Positions 33,068-45,860 of a stretch of DNA of 64,000 bases are shown here, piece by piece. Within the stretch, counting starts at the first letter, position 1. Every line of letters starts with the position of its first letter. A model generated the notes under the pieces. It was not told the DNA's origin. It searched no databases and saw nothing but the letters and a program-made list of their open reading frames with translations. Origin of the DNA: Streptomyces sp. NRRL F-5123 (GTDB lineage Bacteria; Actinomycetota; Actinomycetes; Streptomycetales; Streptomycetaceae); the NCBI RefSeq assembly GCF_000721495.1, contig NZ_JOHY01000001.1, positions 310,001-374,000 of the forward strand, given 5' to 3'. The position numbers were made by a program, and so were the translations under genes.

Positions 33068-34624
33068 CTAGTCGGCCGCGGGGCCGTAGCGGAACCAGTC
33101 GTAGTCGGCGTGGCCCGTGCCGCCCGCGGGGCCGGTCGCGTACGGGCCGAGGTAGACGCCGGTGAAGCCGCCGGCGACCTGGCTGCTGAGGAAGCGGCCG
33201 TCGACGGTGCCGACGTCGCGGCGGCCGTCCGGGGACCGGGTCACGGAGAAGGTGTAGGCCTGGCCGCGGGTGCGCAGGGCCAGCCGCAGCGGGCCCGGGC
33301 CGACCGGGAGTTCGCCGCGGACGGTGCTCGTGCCGGCGACGTGCTCGGTCAGCCGCACCACGGTGCCGCCGTCCGCGGCGGTCGTGACCAGCAGCGTGAT
33401 GTGGTGGGTGTCGTTCTGGAGAACCGCGATCCCCGCGGCCTCGCCCGGCGCGCCGGGCGTGAAGTCCAGCTCGGTCTCGGCGGCGCAGTCGATGTGCTGC
33501 TGGCGGCGCCCGACGAAGGCGGGGGTGCTGCGCTCGGCGAGGGTCTGCGGGAGCAGCCGCAGCCGCAGGTGGCCGGGCCGCTCGGTGAGGCTGTAGGCGT
33601 CGGCGGCGGGGCCGCGCAGCAGGTTCCAGACGGCGGTGTCGAGCGTGCCGGCGTCGAAGTGGTCGGTGGTGTCCGGCACGGGCCAGGGGTGCGCGGGCAG
33701 CGCGACCTCGACATGCTCGGTGAGCCGCCCCTCGCCGGGGTTGAGGACCGGCCAGCCGTGCTCCCACTCCACGCGGGCCAGGAAGGTCTCGCGGCCGAGG
33801 TTGGAGTGCGGGCCGCCGTAGATGCGGGAGGCCAGCATGAGCGCGTACCAGTCGCCCGCCGGGGTCTGGACGAGGTCGGCGTGGCCCACGCCCGACACCG
33901 GGTAGGAGCGGCCCAGGTGGCGGTGGGTGAGCACCGGGTTGCCGGGGTGGTTCTCGTACGGGCCGGTCAGCTCGCGGCTGCGGGCCACGGTCACGGCGTG
34001 CTCGTGGGCGGTGCCGCCCTCGGCGAGCAGCAGCACGTACCAGCCGTCGACCTTGTAGATGTGCGGGCCCTCGGCCCAGCGGGCGTCGACCAGCGCGCCG
34101 CTGAAGAGCACGTGCTCGGGGCCGGTGAGCTTGCCGGCCTCCAGGTCCAGGCCGCGCAGCCAGATCTCGGTGCGGCCGCCGGTGCCGGGGATCTCGCGGG
34201 TGCCGAGCAAGTGGGCCGAGCCGTCGTCGTCGAAGAAGAGCGAGGGGTCGAAGCCGGGCGCCTCGGGCAGCCACACCGGGTCGGACCAGTCGCCGGCCGG
34301 GTCGTCGGCGGAGATCAGGAAGTTGCCGGAGGCGCCGCGCCCAGCGACGACCGTGCAGACCAGGTGGTAGCGGCCGTCGGCGTACCGCAGCGTCGGCGCG
34401 TAGATGCCGCCGCTCGCCTTGATGCCGCCGAGGTCGATCTGGTCGGCGCGGTCGATCGCGTGGCCGATCGGCCGCCAGTGGACGAGGTCCCGGCTGTGGT
34501 GCAGCGGGATGGCGGGGTGGTAGGCGAAGGACGAGCTGGCCAGGTAGTAGTCCTGCCCGACGCGGATCACCGACGGGTCGGGGAAGCAGCCGGGGAGGAC
34601 CGGGTTGGTCGCCGTGAGCGTCAT
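33068..34624 (-). CDS. GH43 beta-xylosidase/arabinofuranosidase
   Basis: A 518-aa glycoside hydrolase without signal peptide, so probably cytoplasmic. The five-bladed propeller carries the catalytic triad: base Asp16 (FPDPSVI), pKa modulator Asp126 (GFDPSLFFDDDG) and acid Glu185 (WAEGPHIYK). The C-terminal beta-sandwich (about 330-518) is the GH43 C2 domain. It would release xylose or arabinose from imported xylo-oligosaccharides. ATG 34624 has a GAAGGA-like site about 12 bp upstream. Divergent LacI gene and CGAAA/TTTCG operators suggest repression lifted by xylo-oligosaccharides (inference). Confidence 0.9.
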   Translation of the reverse strand: MTLTATNPVLPGCFPDPSVIRVGQDYYLASSSFAYHPAIPLHHSRDLVHWRPIGHAIDRADQIDLGGIKASGGIYAPTLRYADGRYHLVCTVVAGRGASGNFLISADDPAGDWSDPVWLPEAPGFDPSLFFDDDGSAHLLGTREIPGTGGRTEIWLRGLDLEAGKLTGPEHVLFSGALVDARWAEGPHIYKVDGWYVLLLAEGGTAHEHAVTVARSRELTGPYENHPGNPVLTHRHLGRSYPVSGVGHADLVQTPAGDWYALMLASRIYGGPHSNLGRETFLARVEWEHGWPVLNPGEGRLTEHVEVALPAHPWPVPDTTDHFDAGTLDTAVWNLLRGPAADAYSLTERPGHLRLRLLPQTLAERSTPAFVGRRQQHIDCAAETELDFTPGAPGEAAGIAVLQNDTHHITLLVTTAADGGTVVRLTEHVAGTSTVRGELPVGPGPLRLALRTRGQAYTFSVTRSPDGRRDVGTVDGRFLSSQVAGGFTGVYLGPYATGPAGGTGHADYDWFRYGPAAD

Positions 34625-34647
34625 GGGTGATGCGTGTCCTTCGCTGG

Positions 34648-34661
34648 CCGAAACTTTTCGG
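34648..34661. promoter_or_regulatory. Xylan-type LacI operator before GH43
   Basis: CCGAAACTTTTCGG forms a 6+2+6 dyad (CCGAAA and TTTCGG) 24 bp upstream of the GH43 start. It differs from the xylanase operator at 9843-9857 by one added base in the spacer. Confidence 0.7.
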
Positions 34662-34820
34662 GCGCACACCGCAGACCGCGTCAGGTCTGCGGCCGGGTCG
34701 CCGGTGACCCGGTCAACGCTCTCGTGGTCATCGGCGCTGACCACGAGAGCGCCGCCGTGCCCGCCGCGGCGGGCGGGAAGGTGCCCGCGCGGAGGTCGTG
34801 CTGGGACGCCCCGGAGCGTC

Positions 34821-34849
34821 GAAACTTGCGAAATGCTGTCGGAAGTTTC
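34821..34849. promoter_or_regulatory. Second GAAACTT dyad in GH43/LacI region
   Basis: GAAACTT (34821-34827) and AAGTTTC (34843-34849) form perfect 7-bp arms 15 bp apart. CGAAACTTGCG at 34820-34830 keeps the xylan operator half-site. It lies about 180 bp before the LacI start and may serve autoregulation or looping. Confidence 0.5.
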
Positions 34850-35024
34850 AGCGTGACGTTAGAAGCGGCGACCGGTCCCGTCAACCCTCCCGCCGCAACT
34901 CGCCCGCGCGGCGGGCCCGTACGCCCGCCCGCGGAGCCCGGACGGGCCGGTGTCCGCCGCGCACCGGTGCTGCGGGCCCGGGGCGTTGCCTATGCTGGGA
35001 GCCCACCTGCGACAGGAGGCACCG

Positions 35025-36116
35025 GTGGCGGCAGACAGCGCGGGCCGGGTCACGATCGCCGACATCGCCCGCGAGGCCGGGGTGTCCCTGCCCACGGTCT
35101 CCCGGGTGCTCAACGGGCGAAGCGACGTGGCCGCGGCCACCCGGCGCCGGATCGAGGACCTGCTGGCCGAGCACGGCTACCGGCGCCGCGCCGGCAGCGG
35201 CGCGAGCCGCGCCAACCTCATCGACCTGGTGTTCAACGACCTCGACAGCCCCTGGGCGGTGGAGATCCTGCGCGGCGTGGAGAAGGTCGCGCACGCCGCC
35301 GGCGTCGGCGCGGTGGTCTCCGCGGTGCACCACCACGCGGCCTCCATGCAGCAGTGGCTGGTCGGGGTGCGCTCGCGCAACTCCGACGGCGTGATCCTGG
35401 TCACCTCGCAGCCCGCGCCGCAGCTGAACGCCGAGCTGCGGCGGCTCGGCATGCCGCTCGTGGTGATCGACCCCGCGGGCGTGCCGACCTTCGACATCCC
35501 GACCATCGGCGCCACCAACTGGGCCGGCGGCCGCAGCGCGGTGCTGCACCTGCTGGGCCTCGGCCACCGCCGGATCGGCATCATCACCGGGCCGCCCGCC
35601 CTGCTGTGCAGCCGCGCCCGGCTGGACGGCTACCGCGCCGCCCTGGAGTCGGCCGGCGCCGAGGTCGACGACGCCCTGGTGCGGGAGGGGGACTTCTCGC
35701 ACGAGTCGGGCTTCACCCTCGGCGCCGAGCTGCTGGCCGCCGCGCGCCCGCCGACCGCGGTCTTCGCCTCCAGCGACCAGATGGCGCTGGGCGTCTACGA
35801 GGCCGCCCGGCAGCGCGGCCTGCGGGTGCCCGACGACCTGAGCGTGGTCGGCTTCGACGACCTCCCGCAGGCCCGCTGGTCGCCGCCGCCGCTGACGACG
35901 GTGCGGCAGCCGCTCGCCGAGATGGGCGCGGCCGCCGCCGACATGCTGCTGCAGCTCGTCCAGGGCCGCACCCCCGACGTGCTGCGGGTGGAGCTGTCGA
36001 CGTCCCTGGTGGTCCGCGACAGCTCCGCCGCGCCGCGTCAGGACTCCGACGCCGGCACCCGGCCCGGCGGCTCGGGCTCGGCGGTGGGCAGGAACCGCCC
36101 CACGAAGATCTTGTAG
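35025..36116 (+). CDS. LacI family transcriptional regulator (xylan type)
   Basis: A 363-aa sugar-responsive repressor. The helix-turn-helix (VTIADIAREAGVSLPTVSRVLNGRSDVAAATRRRI) and hinge start near residue 12. The periplasmic-binding-protein-like domain spans about 65-340, with typical FASSDQMALGVYEAARQRGLRVPDDLSVVGFDD. AGGAGG lies 5 bp before GTG 35025; an upstream ATG at 34950 lacks a site. Divergent from GH43, it most likely binds the CGAAA/TTTCG operators found here and at the GH10 xylanase. The last 79 bp overlap the convergent aquaporin gene, so its C-terminal tail (QDSDAGTRPGGSGS) may be dispensable. Confidence 0.9.
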   Translation: MAADSAGRVTIADIAREAGVSLPTVSRVLNGRSDVAAATRRRIEDLLAEHGYRRRAGSGASRANLIDLVFNDLDSPWAVEILRGVEKVAHAAGVGAVVSAVHHHAASMQQWLVGVRSRNSDGVILVTSQPAPQLNAELRRLGMPLVVIDPAGVPTFDIPTIGATNWAGGRSAVLHLLGLGHRRIGIITGPPALLCSRARLDGYRAALESAGAEVDDALVREGDFSHESGFTLGAELLAAARPPTAVFASSDQMALGVYEAARQRGLRVPDDLSVVGFDDLPQARWSPPPLTTVRQPLAEMGAAAADMLLQLVQGRTPDVLRVELSTSLVVRDSSAAPRQDSDAGTRPGGSGSAVGRNRPTKIL

Positions 36117-36883
36117 AGCGCCCCGCCCAGCACTCCGCCGACCAGGGGGCCGAGGATCGGCACCCACCAGTAGAAATTCCCCCACTGGTCCCGCCAGGCG
36201 GAGTGGTAGCCGGTGATGAAGCTGGCCAGCCGGGGGCCGAGGTCACGGGCCGGGTTGATGGCGTAGCCCGCGTTGGCGCCGTAGGCCATGCCGATCGCCA
36301 CCACGATCAGGCCGATGATGAACGCGCCGAGGTTGGCGCCCGGCGGGGTGTTGAGCACGTCGGTGACGGCCAGGATCAGCAGCAGCAGGATCGCGGTGCC
36401 GATCACCTGGTCGCGGAAGGCCCCCCACTCGTGCACCCCGGCGGTCAGCGAGCCGTTGCCGGGCAGCGTGGAGAAGACGATCTGCGTCTTGAAGGTGTGC
36501 CCGGGGTCGGCGTGCCCGAGGATCTCGCTGTAGTTCCAGCGCACGATCAGCGCCGCGACGAAGGCACCCGCGGTCTGCGCGAGCGCGTACGGCACCACCT
36601 TGCGCCACGGGAAGCCCTTGAAGGCCGCGAGCGTCAACGTCACCGCCGGGTTGAGGTGCGCGCCGCTGAGCCGGGCCGCCACGTACACGCCGAGCGTCAC
36701 GCCCAGGCCCCAGGCCCAGGCGATCGCGTCGTGCCCGCCGAGGCCGCCCTTGGGGGCGGTGAGGTCGCCGCCCGCGACCACCTGGGCGACCACCCCGGCG
36801 CCGATCAGCAGCAGGATCATCGTCCCGGCGAACTCCGCCGCCAGCTCGCCGACCAGTCCCGAGCCCCGTGCACGTGACGCCAT
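36038..36883 (-). CDS. MIP family aquaglyceroporin
   Basis: A 281-aa channel with six membrane segments. The two pore motifs are HLNPAVTL (NPA at 78-80) and AINPARDLGPR. The Asp after the second NPAR is typical of glycerol-conducting members, so glycerol or small polyols besides water are likely cargo. The C-terminal tail (EPEPPGRVPASES) overlaps the 3' end of the LacI gene by 79 bp in convergent orientation. ATG 36883 has a weak GGGAAG upstream. No glycerol kinase or glpD gene is adjacent. Confidence 0.88.
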   Translation of the reverse strand: MASRARGSGLVGELAAEFAGTMILLLIGAGVVAQVVAGGDLTAPKGGLGGHDAIAWAWGLGVTLGVYVAARLSGAHLNPAVTLTLAAFKGFPWRKVVPYALAQTAGAFVAALIVRWNYSEILGHADPGHTFKTQIVFSTLPGNGSLTAGVHEWGAFRDQVIGTAILLLLILAVTDVLNTPPGANLGAFIIGLIVVAIGMAYGANAGYAINPARDLGPRLASFITGYHSAWRDQWGNFYWWVPILGPLVGGVLGGALYKIFVGRFLPTAEPEPPGRVPASES

Positions 36884-37040
36884 GGCTACCGCTTCCCGCC
36901 GGCCCCGCGGGCCGACTGTGGTCGCTGTCGAGTGCGCGCACCGCTCCGGTGCGTGAGAGATCCACCGAAACACGGGCGCGGCGCGGGGGCGCGCGGGATT
37001 AGCCCGTCCGGTCGGAGCGCGGCCCGGTCGCGATGGCGGG

Positions 37041-37074
37041 CGAGGGGGCGCGCCGCGGCAGGCGCGCCCCCTCG
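37041..37074. terminator. Strong hairpin in a divergent region
   Basis: CGAGGGGGCGCGCC (37041-37054) pairs perfectly with GGCGCGCCCCCTCG (37061-37074) over loop GCGGCA. It lies between two divergent starts (36883 minus, 37165 plus), where a terminator is not expected. It may end a small RNA or act as an attenuator. Confidence 0.55.
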
Positions 37075-37100
37075 TCGTGCTCCCGACGGCAACGGGATAT

Positions 37101-37112
37101 CTTGATATCAAG
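37101..37112. promoter_or_regulatory. Palindrome CTTGATATCAAG upstream of icd
   Basis: A perfect 12-bp palindrome, AT-rich in context, 53 bp before the icd start. It could be a GntR-, ArsR- or MarR-type site or part of the promoter. Confidence 0.5.
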
Positions 37113-37161
37113 CAATGTTCTCGATGCCGGCAACGTAGTGCTGGAAACTGGAGCGGAGTAA

Positions 37162-39384
<2,223 letters not shown>

Positions 39385-39421
39385 TCGGCAGCCCCTTCGG
39401 ACACCTGTCCGCAACACCCCT

Positions 39422-39457
39422 GTCACCCCGGCCGGTCGGTCACCGAGCCGGGGTGAC
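39422..39457. terminator. Terminator of icd
   Basis: GTCACCCCGGC (39422-39432) pairs perfectly with GCCGGGGTGAC (39447-39457), 38 bp past the icd stop. Confidence 0.75.
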
Positions 39458-39577
39458 GGCGTCTCGGTGCGTGATCCCTCCGATGATTTACTTCTTGACG
39501 AGCGGGCAGGGTGCCGAGTTGACTTCGCGGCACGTGGGCCGCGTCGTGGCGGCCTTATCAGGGGAGGCACCGCCCAA

Positions 39578-40687
39578 ATGAACACGACAGCCCGCCGAAT
39601 TGTCGTCGGAACCGCAGTGGCCGCGCTGGCGCTCGCCATGGGCGCGTGCGGCAAGGCCGGTGACGACAAGAAGTCCGACACCAAGGACAGCAGCGCCAGC
39701 AGCGGCGGCGGCAACAAGTCCATCGGTCTGCTGCTGCCGGACACCGTCACGGCCCGCTACGAGAAGTTCGACCGGCCGCTCATCGAGCAGAAGATCAAGG
39801 AGCTGTGCTCCGACTGCAGCGTGGAGTACGCCAACGCGGGCGGCGACCCGGCCAAGCAGGCGCAGCAGGTCAGCGCGATGGTCGCCAAGGGCGTCAAGGT
39901 GCTGATCCTGGACGCGCAGGACTACGTCGGCATCAGGTCCTCGGTCCAGGCGGCGGTGGAGAAGGGCATCAAGGTCGTCGCGTACGACCGTCTCGCGCAG
40001 GGCCCGGTGTCGGCCTACGTGTCCTACGACAACGAGAAGGTCGGCGAGCTGCAGGGCCAGGCGCTGCTGGACGCGATGGGCGCCAACGCCACCCCGCAGT
40101 CCAAGATCGTGATGATCGACGGCGACGAGGCCGACCCCAACGCGGCGGAATTCAAGGCGGGCGCGCACAAGGTCCTGGACGGCAAGGTGACCGTCGCCTA
40201 CGAGCAGTCCGGCCTGTGGAAGGGCGATGTCGCCAACCAGAAGGTCACCGCGGCGATCAGCTCGGTCGGCAAGGACAACATCAAGGGCGTCTACTCCGCC
40301 AACGACACGATGGCCGGCGGTATCGCCACCGCCCTGCACGCCAAGGACATCAACGTACCGCTGACCGGCCAGGACGCCGACCTGGCCGCGATCCAGCGGA
40401 TCCTGACGGGCAGCCAGACCTCCACCGTCTACAAGGCCGCCAAGCCGGAGGCCTTCGCGACCGCCGAGATCGCGGTGGACCTGCTCCAGGGCAAGGACTT
40501 CAAGTCCGTCGCCGACACCACCAAGAAGAGCGGTTCCGGCGAGATGGTGCCGGCCAAGCTGCTCGACGCGGTCTCGGTGACCAAGGCGAACATCAAGGAC
40601 ACCGTGCTCGCCGACGGCACCTACACCGCCGCGCAGATCTGCACCGGTGACGCCGCCGCCGCCTGCGCCGCGGCCGGCGTCAAGTAA
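39578..40687 (+). CDS. Xylose-type sugar-binding lipoprotein (orphan)
   Basis: A 369-aa ABC-transporter solute-binding lipoprotein of the periplasmic-binding-protein-type-1 (XylF-like, CUT2) family. A signal peptide with lipobox MGAC (Cys24) precedes a Ser/Gly/Lys-rich linker, then KSIGLLLPDTVTARYEKFDRPLIEQKI and QQVSAMVAKGVKVLILDAQDYVGIRSSVQAA. The hinge segment KVVAYDRLAQGPVSAYVSYDNEKVGELQGQAL is typical of xylose binders. GGGGAGG lies upstream of ATG 39578. No permease or ATPase gene is nearby and a terminator follows directly, so it must work with transporter parts coded elsewhere. Confidence 0.88.
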   Translation: MNTTARRIVVGTAVAALALAMGACGKAGDDKKSDTKDSSASSGGGNKSIGLLLPDTVTARYEKFDRPLIEQKIKELCSDCSVEYANAGGDPAKQAQQVSAMVAKGVKVLILDAQDYVGIRSSVQAAVEKGIKVVAYDRLAQGPVSAYVSYDNEKVGELQGQALLDAMGANATPQSKIVMIDGDEADPNAAEFKAGAHKVLDGKVTVAYEQSGLWKGDVANQKVTAAISSVGKDNIKGVYSANDTMAGGIATALHAKDINVPLTGQDADLAAIQRILTGSQTSTVYKAAKPEAFATAEIAVDLLQGKDFKSVADTTKKSGSGEMVPAKLLDAVSVTKANIKDTVLADGTYTAAQICTGDAAAACAAAGVK

Positions 40688-40720
40688 CCACCGCCGAGCG
40701 GCACCGCACCACCGCAGCAC

Positions 40721-40766
40721 AGAGCGGGATTCACGCGTCCAGCGCGTGAATCCCGCTCTTCTTCTT
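40721..40766 (+). terminator. Rho-independent terminator of binding-protein gene
   Basis: A perfect 17-bp stem, AGAGCGGGATTCACGCG (40721-40737) with CGCGTGAATCCCGCTCT (40743-40759) and loop TCCAG, is followed by TCTTCTT. It lies 34 bp past the stop and is one of the clearest terminators in the window. Confidence 0.9.
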
Positions 40767-40829
40767 GACGGCATGCCATGGCCCCCTTGACACTGCCTTA
40801 CGGATTCAGGGGTTCCTTCATCCGCAGAC

Positions 40830-40843
40830 TGAGAGCGTTTTCA
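40830..40843. promoter_or_regulatory. LacI-type operator TGAGAGCGTTTTCA
   Basis: A near-palindrome with a central CG and 11 of 14 self-complementary positions, 125 bp before the CBM56-type gene. It differs from the CebR and CGAAA sites, so a third LacI regulator is implied. Confidence 0.55.
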
Positions 40844-40967
40844 ACCAGCTGAATCCAAGGGCCGTGGCCGTGTCATGGCCTGAAATGCGCAGTGCTGAGC
40901 GCGATTCGACCCCCACATACGCGCTGACCTGGCCTTCACTTCGCGAAGCCAGGGAAAGGACCTCACC

Positions 40968-43175
<2,208 letters not shown>

Positions 43176-43381
43176 ACGGCGGTGTTCTCCGCACACGCGC
43201 CGGGTTCCCGCAGCACGCGGGGCCCGGCGTCCGGCGTCGAGGGGCCGGGGGCGCGCGGGGCCGAGCGGCCGGGCCCCCGCGTGCCGTGGGGCCGAGGGGC
43301 CGGGGCGCGCGGGGGGAGCGCGCGACGCGCACCGAATCCGCCCCGGCCGCACCCGTGACGTGATCGCGCTACGGGCCGATA

Positions 43382-44572
43382 ATGCCGCTCATGAAGTCGG
43401 CGATCACCTGGGTGTCCGTCACGCTGGTGATCACCGGCGCGGCGGCCGCGCTGTTCTGGCTGGTCCGCGGCCGCCGCGCGTTCGGCACCCCGGTGGAGCG
43501 CGCCGCCTTCGCCGCGCTGCACGAGGCCTCGCTCGCCGCTCCGCTGCTGCGCGACGGGCTCAACCCCGAGTCGGCCCGCAAGGCCGCGCGCCATCTGCGG
43601 GCGCTGCTGGCCACCCCGGCGCTCGCCGTGGTCGCCGGCGGCGAGCTGCTGGCGTGGGACGGCGCCGGGCGCCGGCACGCGGCGCAGGCCGTCGCCCACA
43701 CCGCGGACGCGATGGAGGCCGGCCGCCCCTGGCTGGTGCCCGTCGGCGCGATCGAATGCGCCGACCTGGACTGCCCGGTGCGCGCCGCCGTGGTGGTGCC
43801 GCTCGTCGTCGACGGCCTGGTGGTCGGCGCCCTCACCGTCTACGCCCGCCAGGTCTCGGCCGGGCTGGTGCGGGCCGCCGGCGAGGTCGCACACTGGGTC
43901 ATCGCCCAGCTGGAGCTGGCCGAGCTCGACCGCTCCCGCACCCGCATGGTCGAGGCGGAACTGCGCGCGCTGCGCGCCCAGATATCCCCGCACTTCGTCT
44001 ACAACTCCCTCACCGCCATCGCGTCCTTCGTGCGCACCGACCCGGCCCGGGCCCGCGAGCTGCTGCTGGAGTTCGCCGAGCTGACCCGCTACAGCCTGCG
44101 CAAGCACGGCGAGTTCAGTACCCTCGCCGAGGAGCTGCGGTCGGTGGACCGGTATCTGCGGCTGGAACGCGCCCGGTTCGGCGCCCGGCTGCGGGTCGAC
44201 CTGCTGATCGCCCCCGAGGTCCTGCCCGTCGCCGTGCCCTTCCTCTGCCTCCAGCCGATCGTGGAGAACGCGGTACGGCACGGCCTGGGCCCCAAGGCGA
44301 CCCCGGGGCTCATCACCATCAGGGCCGAGGACGCCGGCGCGGAGTGCCGGATCAGCGTGGAGGACGACGGCGTGGGCATGGACCCCGAGGAGGTACGGCT
44401 CCAGCTCGCGGGCGAGGCGGAGGGCGACTCGCTGGGCCTGGGCAACGTCGACGAGCGGCTGCGCGCGGTCTTCGGCGACGACTACGGGCTCGTCGTGGAG
44501 ACCGCGCCGGGCGCCGGGACCAAGGTCAACGTCCGGGTGCCGAAGTACCGGAACGGAGTGCACGCCTCATGA
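43382..44572 (+). CDS. LytS-type sensor histidine kinase
   Basis: A 396-aa kinase of the His_kinase (LytS/YehU) class. One N-terminal membrane helix (about 7-27) precedes a GAF-like sensor (about 80-160, with Cys127 and Cys131). The phosphorylated His204 is in AQISPHFVYNSLTAI, and the ATPase domain shows QPIVENAVRHGLG and VEDDGVGMD. It phosphorylates the LytTR response regulator whose ATG overlaps its stop (ATGA). Next to it lie a small membrane protein and an SSS symporter, then acetate genes, so acetate or a related carboxylate is the probable signal. ATG 43382 was used; ATG 43391 is possible. Confidence 0.9.
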   Translation: MPLMKSAITWVSVTLVITGAAAALFWLVRGRRAFGTPVERAAFAALHEASLAAPLLRDGLNPESARKAARHLRALLATPALAVVAGGELLAWDGAGRRHAAQAVAHTADAMEAGRPWLVPVGAIECADLDCPVRAAVVVPLVVDGLVVGALTVYARQVSAGLVRAAGEVAHWVIAQLELAELDRSRTRMVEAELRALRAQISPHFVYNSLTAIASFVRTDPARARELLLEFAELTRYSLRKHGEFSTLAEELRSVDRYLRLERARFGARLRVDLLIAPEVLPVAVPFLCLQPIVENAVRHGLGPKATPGLITIRAEDAGAECRISVEDDGVGMDPEEVRLQLAGEAEGDSLGLGNVDERLRAVFGDDYGLVVETAPGAGTKVNVRVPKYRNGVHAS

Positions 44573-45357
44573 GACCCCTGCGGATCCTCGCCGTGGACGA
44601 CGAGCCGCCCGCCCTGGACGACCTCAGCTACCTGCTGCGCGGCGACCACCGGGTCGGCCGGGTGCTGGCCGCCGACAGCAGCGCCGCGGCCCTGCGGCTG
44701 CTGGAGGCCGAGCCCGTCGACGCGGTTTTCTGCGACATCCGCATGCCGGGTCTTGACGGCCTGGACCTGGTCCGGGTGCTGGGCCGCTTCGCCCACCCGC
44801 CGGCGGTCGTCTTCGTCACCGCCTACGAGGACTTCGCCGTCGACGCCTTCGCCCTCAAGGCCTGCGACTACCTCCTCAAGCCGGTCGGCGGCGAGCGCCT
44901 CGCCGAGGCGGTGCGGCGCGTCGCCGCGCTGCTGGACGCGCCCGCGGAGCCGCGCGGCGAGGCCCGTGAGGAGCGGCCCGCCGAGCGCCGCGCCCCCGGC
45001 CCCGGGCCCGAGCGCATACCCGTCGACCTCGGCGGGGTCACGCGCTTCGTCTCCCGCGACGACGTCGCCTACGTCGAGGCCCAGGGCGACTACGTCCGGC
45101 TGCACACCGCGGGCCGAGCGCCGCTGGTCCGGGTGCCGCTCGCCGTGCTCGCCGAACGCTGGGAGCCGCACGGCTTCCTGCGCATCCACCGCAGCTTCCT
45201 GGTCTCGCTGCGGCACGTCGAGGAGCTGCGCTCGGACGCCGGTCACTGGACCGTACGCGTCGCGGGCACCGAACTCCCCGTCAGCCGCCGCCACACCCGC
45301 CAGCTGCGGGACGTGCTGGTGCGCTGGGCGCCCGCCCCCGGACCGGACACCGTATGA
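44569..45357 (+). CDS. LytTR-family response regulator
   Basis: A 262-aa response regulator. The receiver domain has the phosphoacceptor Asp56 (FCDIRMPG), acid pair (VDDE) and Lys104 (DYLLKP). A Pro/Glu/Arg-rich linker precedes the C-terminal LytTR DNA-binding domain (about 150-255, VEAQGDYVRLHT and FLRIHRSFLVSLRHVEEL). Its ATG overlaps the kinase stop and its stop overlaps the next gene (ATGA), so the set is coupled. LytTR regulators bind direct repeats about 10 bp apart; I did not find a convincing site. Confidence 0.92.
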   Translation: MRPLRILAVDDEPPALDDLSYLLRGDHRVGRVLAADSSAAALRLLEAEPVDAVFCDIRMPGLDGLDLVRVLGRFAHPPAVVFVTAYEDFAVDAFALKACDYLLKPVGGERLAEAVRRVAALLDAPAEPRGEAREERPAERRAPGPGPERIPVDLGGVTRFVSRDDVAYVEAQGDYVRLHTAGRAPLVRVPLAVLAERWEPHGFLRIHRSFLVSLRHVEELRSDAGHWTVRVAGTELPVSRRHTRQLRDVLVRWAPAPGPDTV

Positions 45358-45860
45358 CCGGCGGGCCGGGCGAGGCACCCCAGGCGGCGCGCCGGGTCGC
45401 CGTCTCCGCACCGCGCCGGCACCGCGCCGGCGGCTACTCCGCCCGCGCCCGCGCCGCCGACCTGCACGCCCAGCCGCAGCTCGCCCAGGTCTACGTGCGC
45501 TCCCTGGTGCGCAACCAGCTGCGGCTCGCCCTCGGGGTGCTGGCCGTGCTGGGCGCGGTGCTCGGCGGGCTGCCCGCCGCCTTCGCGCTGCTGCCGGGGC
45601 TGCGCACCGCGACCGTCCTCGGGATCCGGCTGCCCTGGCTGCTGCTGGGCGTCGTGGCCTACCCGCTGCTGGTGGGCGCGGCAGCCTTCCACGTCCGGCA
45701 CGCCGAGCGCGTCGAACGGGACTTCACCGACCTGCTGGGCGGCCCGGACCCCGCGGAGGCGCGACCGGCTCCCGAGCCGCGGCCGGGCGGCCCCGACGAG
45801 GCGGAGCCGCCGGACGGCGGACCCGACGCGCCGCACGAACCCCCGCGCGCCGCCCGGTGA
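45354..45860 (+). CDS. Small membrane protein of acetate symporter operon
   Basis: A 168-aa protein with two membrane segments (about 60-80 and 95-110). The N-terminal VYVRSLVRNQLRLALGVLAVL and helix pair resemble DUF485-type partners of acetate symporters, though its C-terminal tail is longer, acidic and Pro-rich. The ATG overlaps the regulator stop and its stop overlaps the symporter GTG. Such small proteins are often found beside SSS carboxylate symporters and may support them. Confidence 0.7.
   Translation: MTGGPGEAPQAARRVAVSAPRRHRAGGYSARARAADLHAQPQLAQVYVRSLVRNQLRLALGVLAVLGAVLGGLPAAFALLPGLRTATVLGIRLPWLLLGVVAYPLLVGAAAFHVRHAERVERDFTDLLGGPDPAEARPAPEPRPGGPDEAEPPDGGPDAPHEPPRAAR

Larger units (their letters stand above)
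34625..35024. other. Divergent GH43/LacI regulatory region
   Basis: This 400-bp gap contains the CGAAA/TTTCG dyad at 34648-34661 and a GAAACTT/AAGTTTC pair at 34821-34849. A TATGCT (34991-34996) is a possible -10 for the LacI gene. I see no gene in it. Confidence 0.6.
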
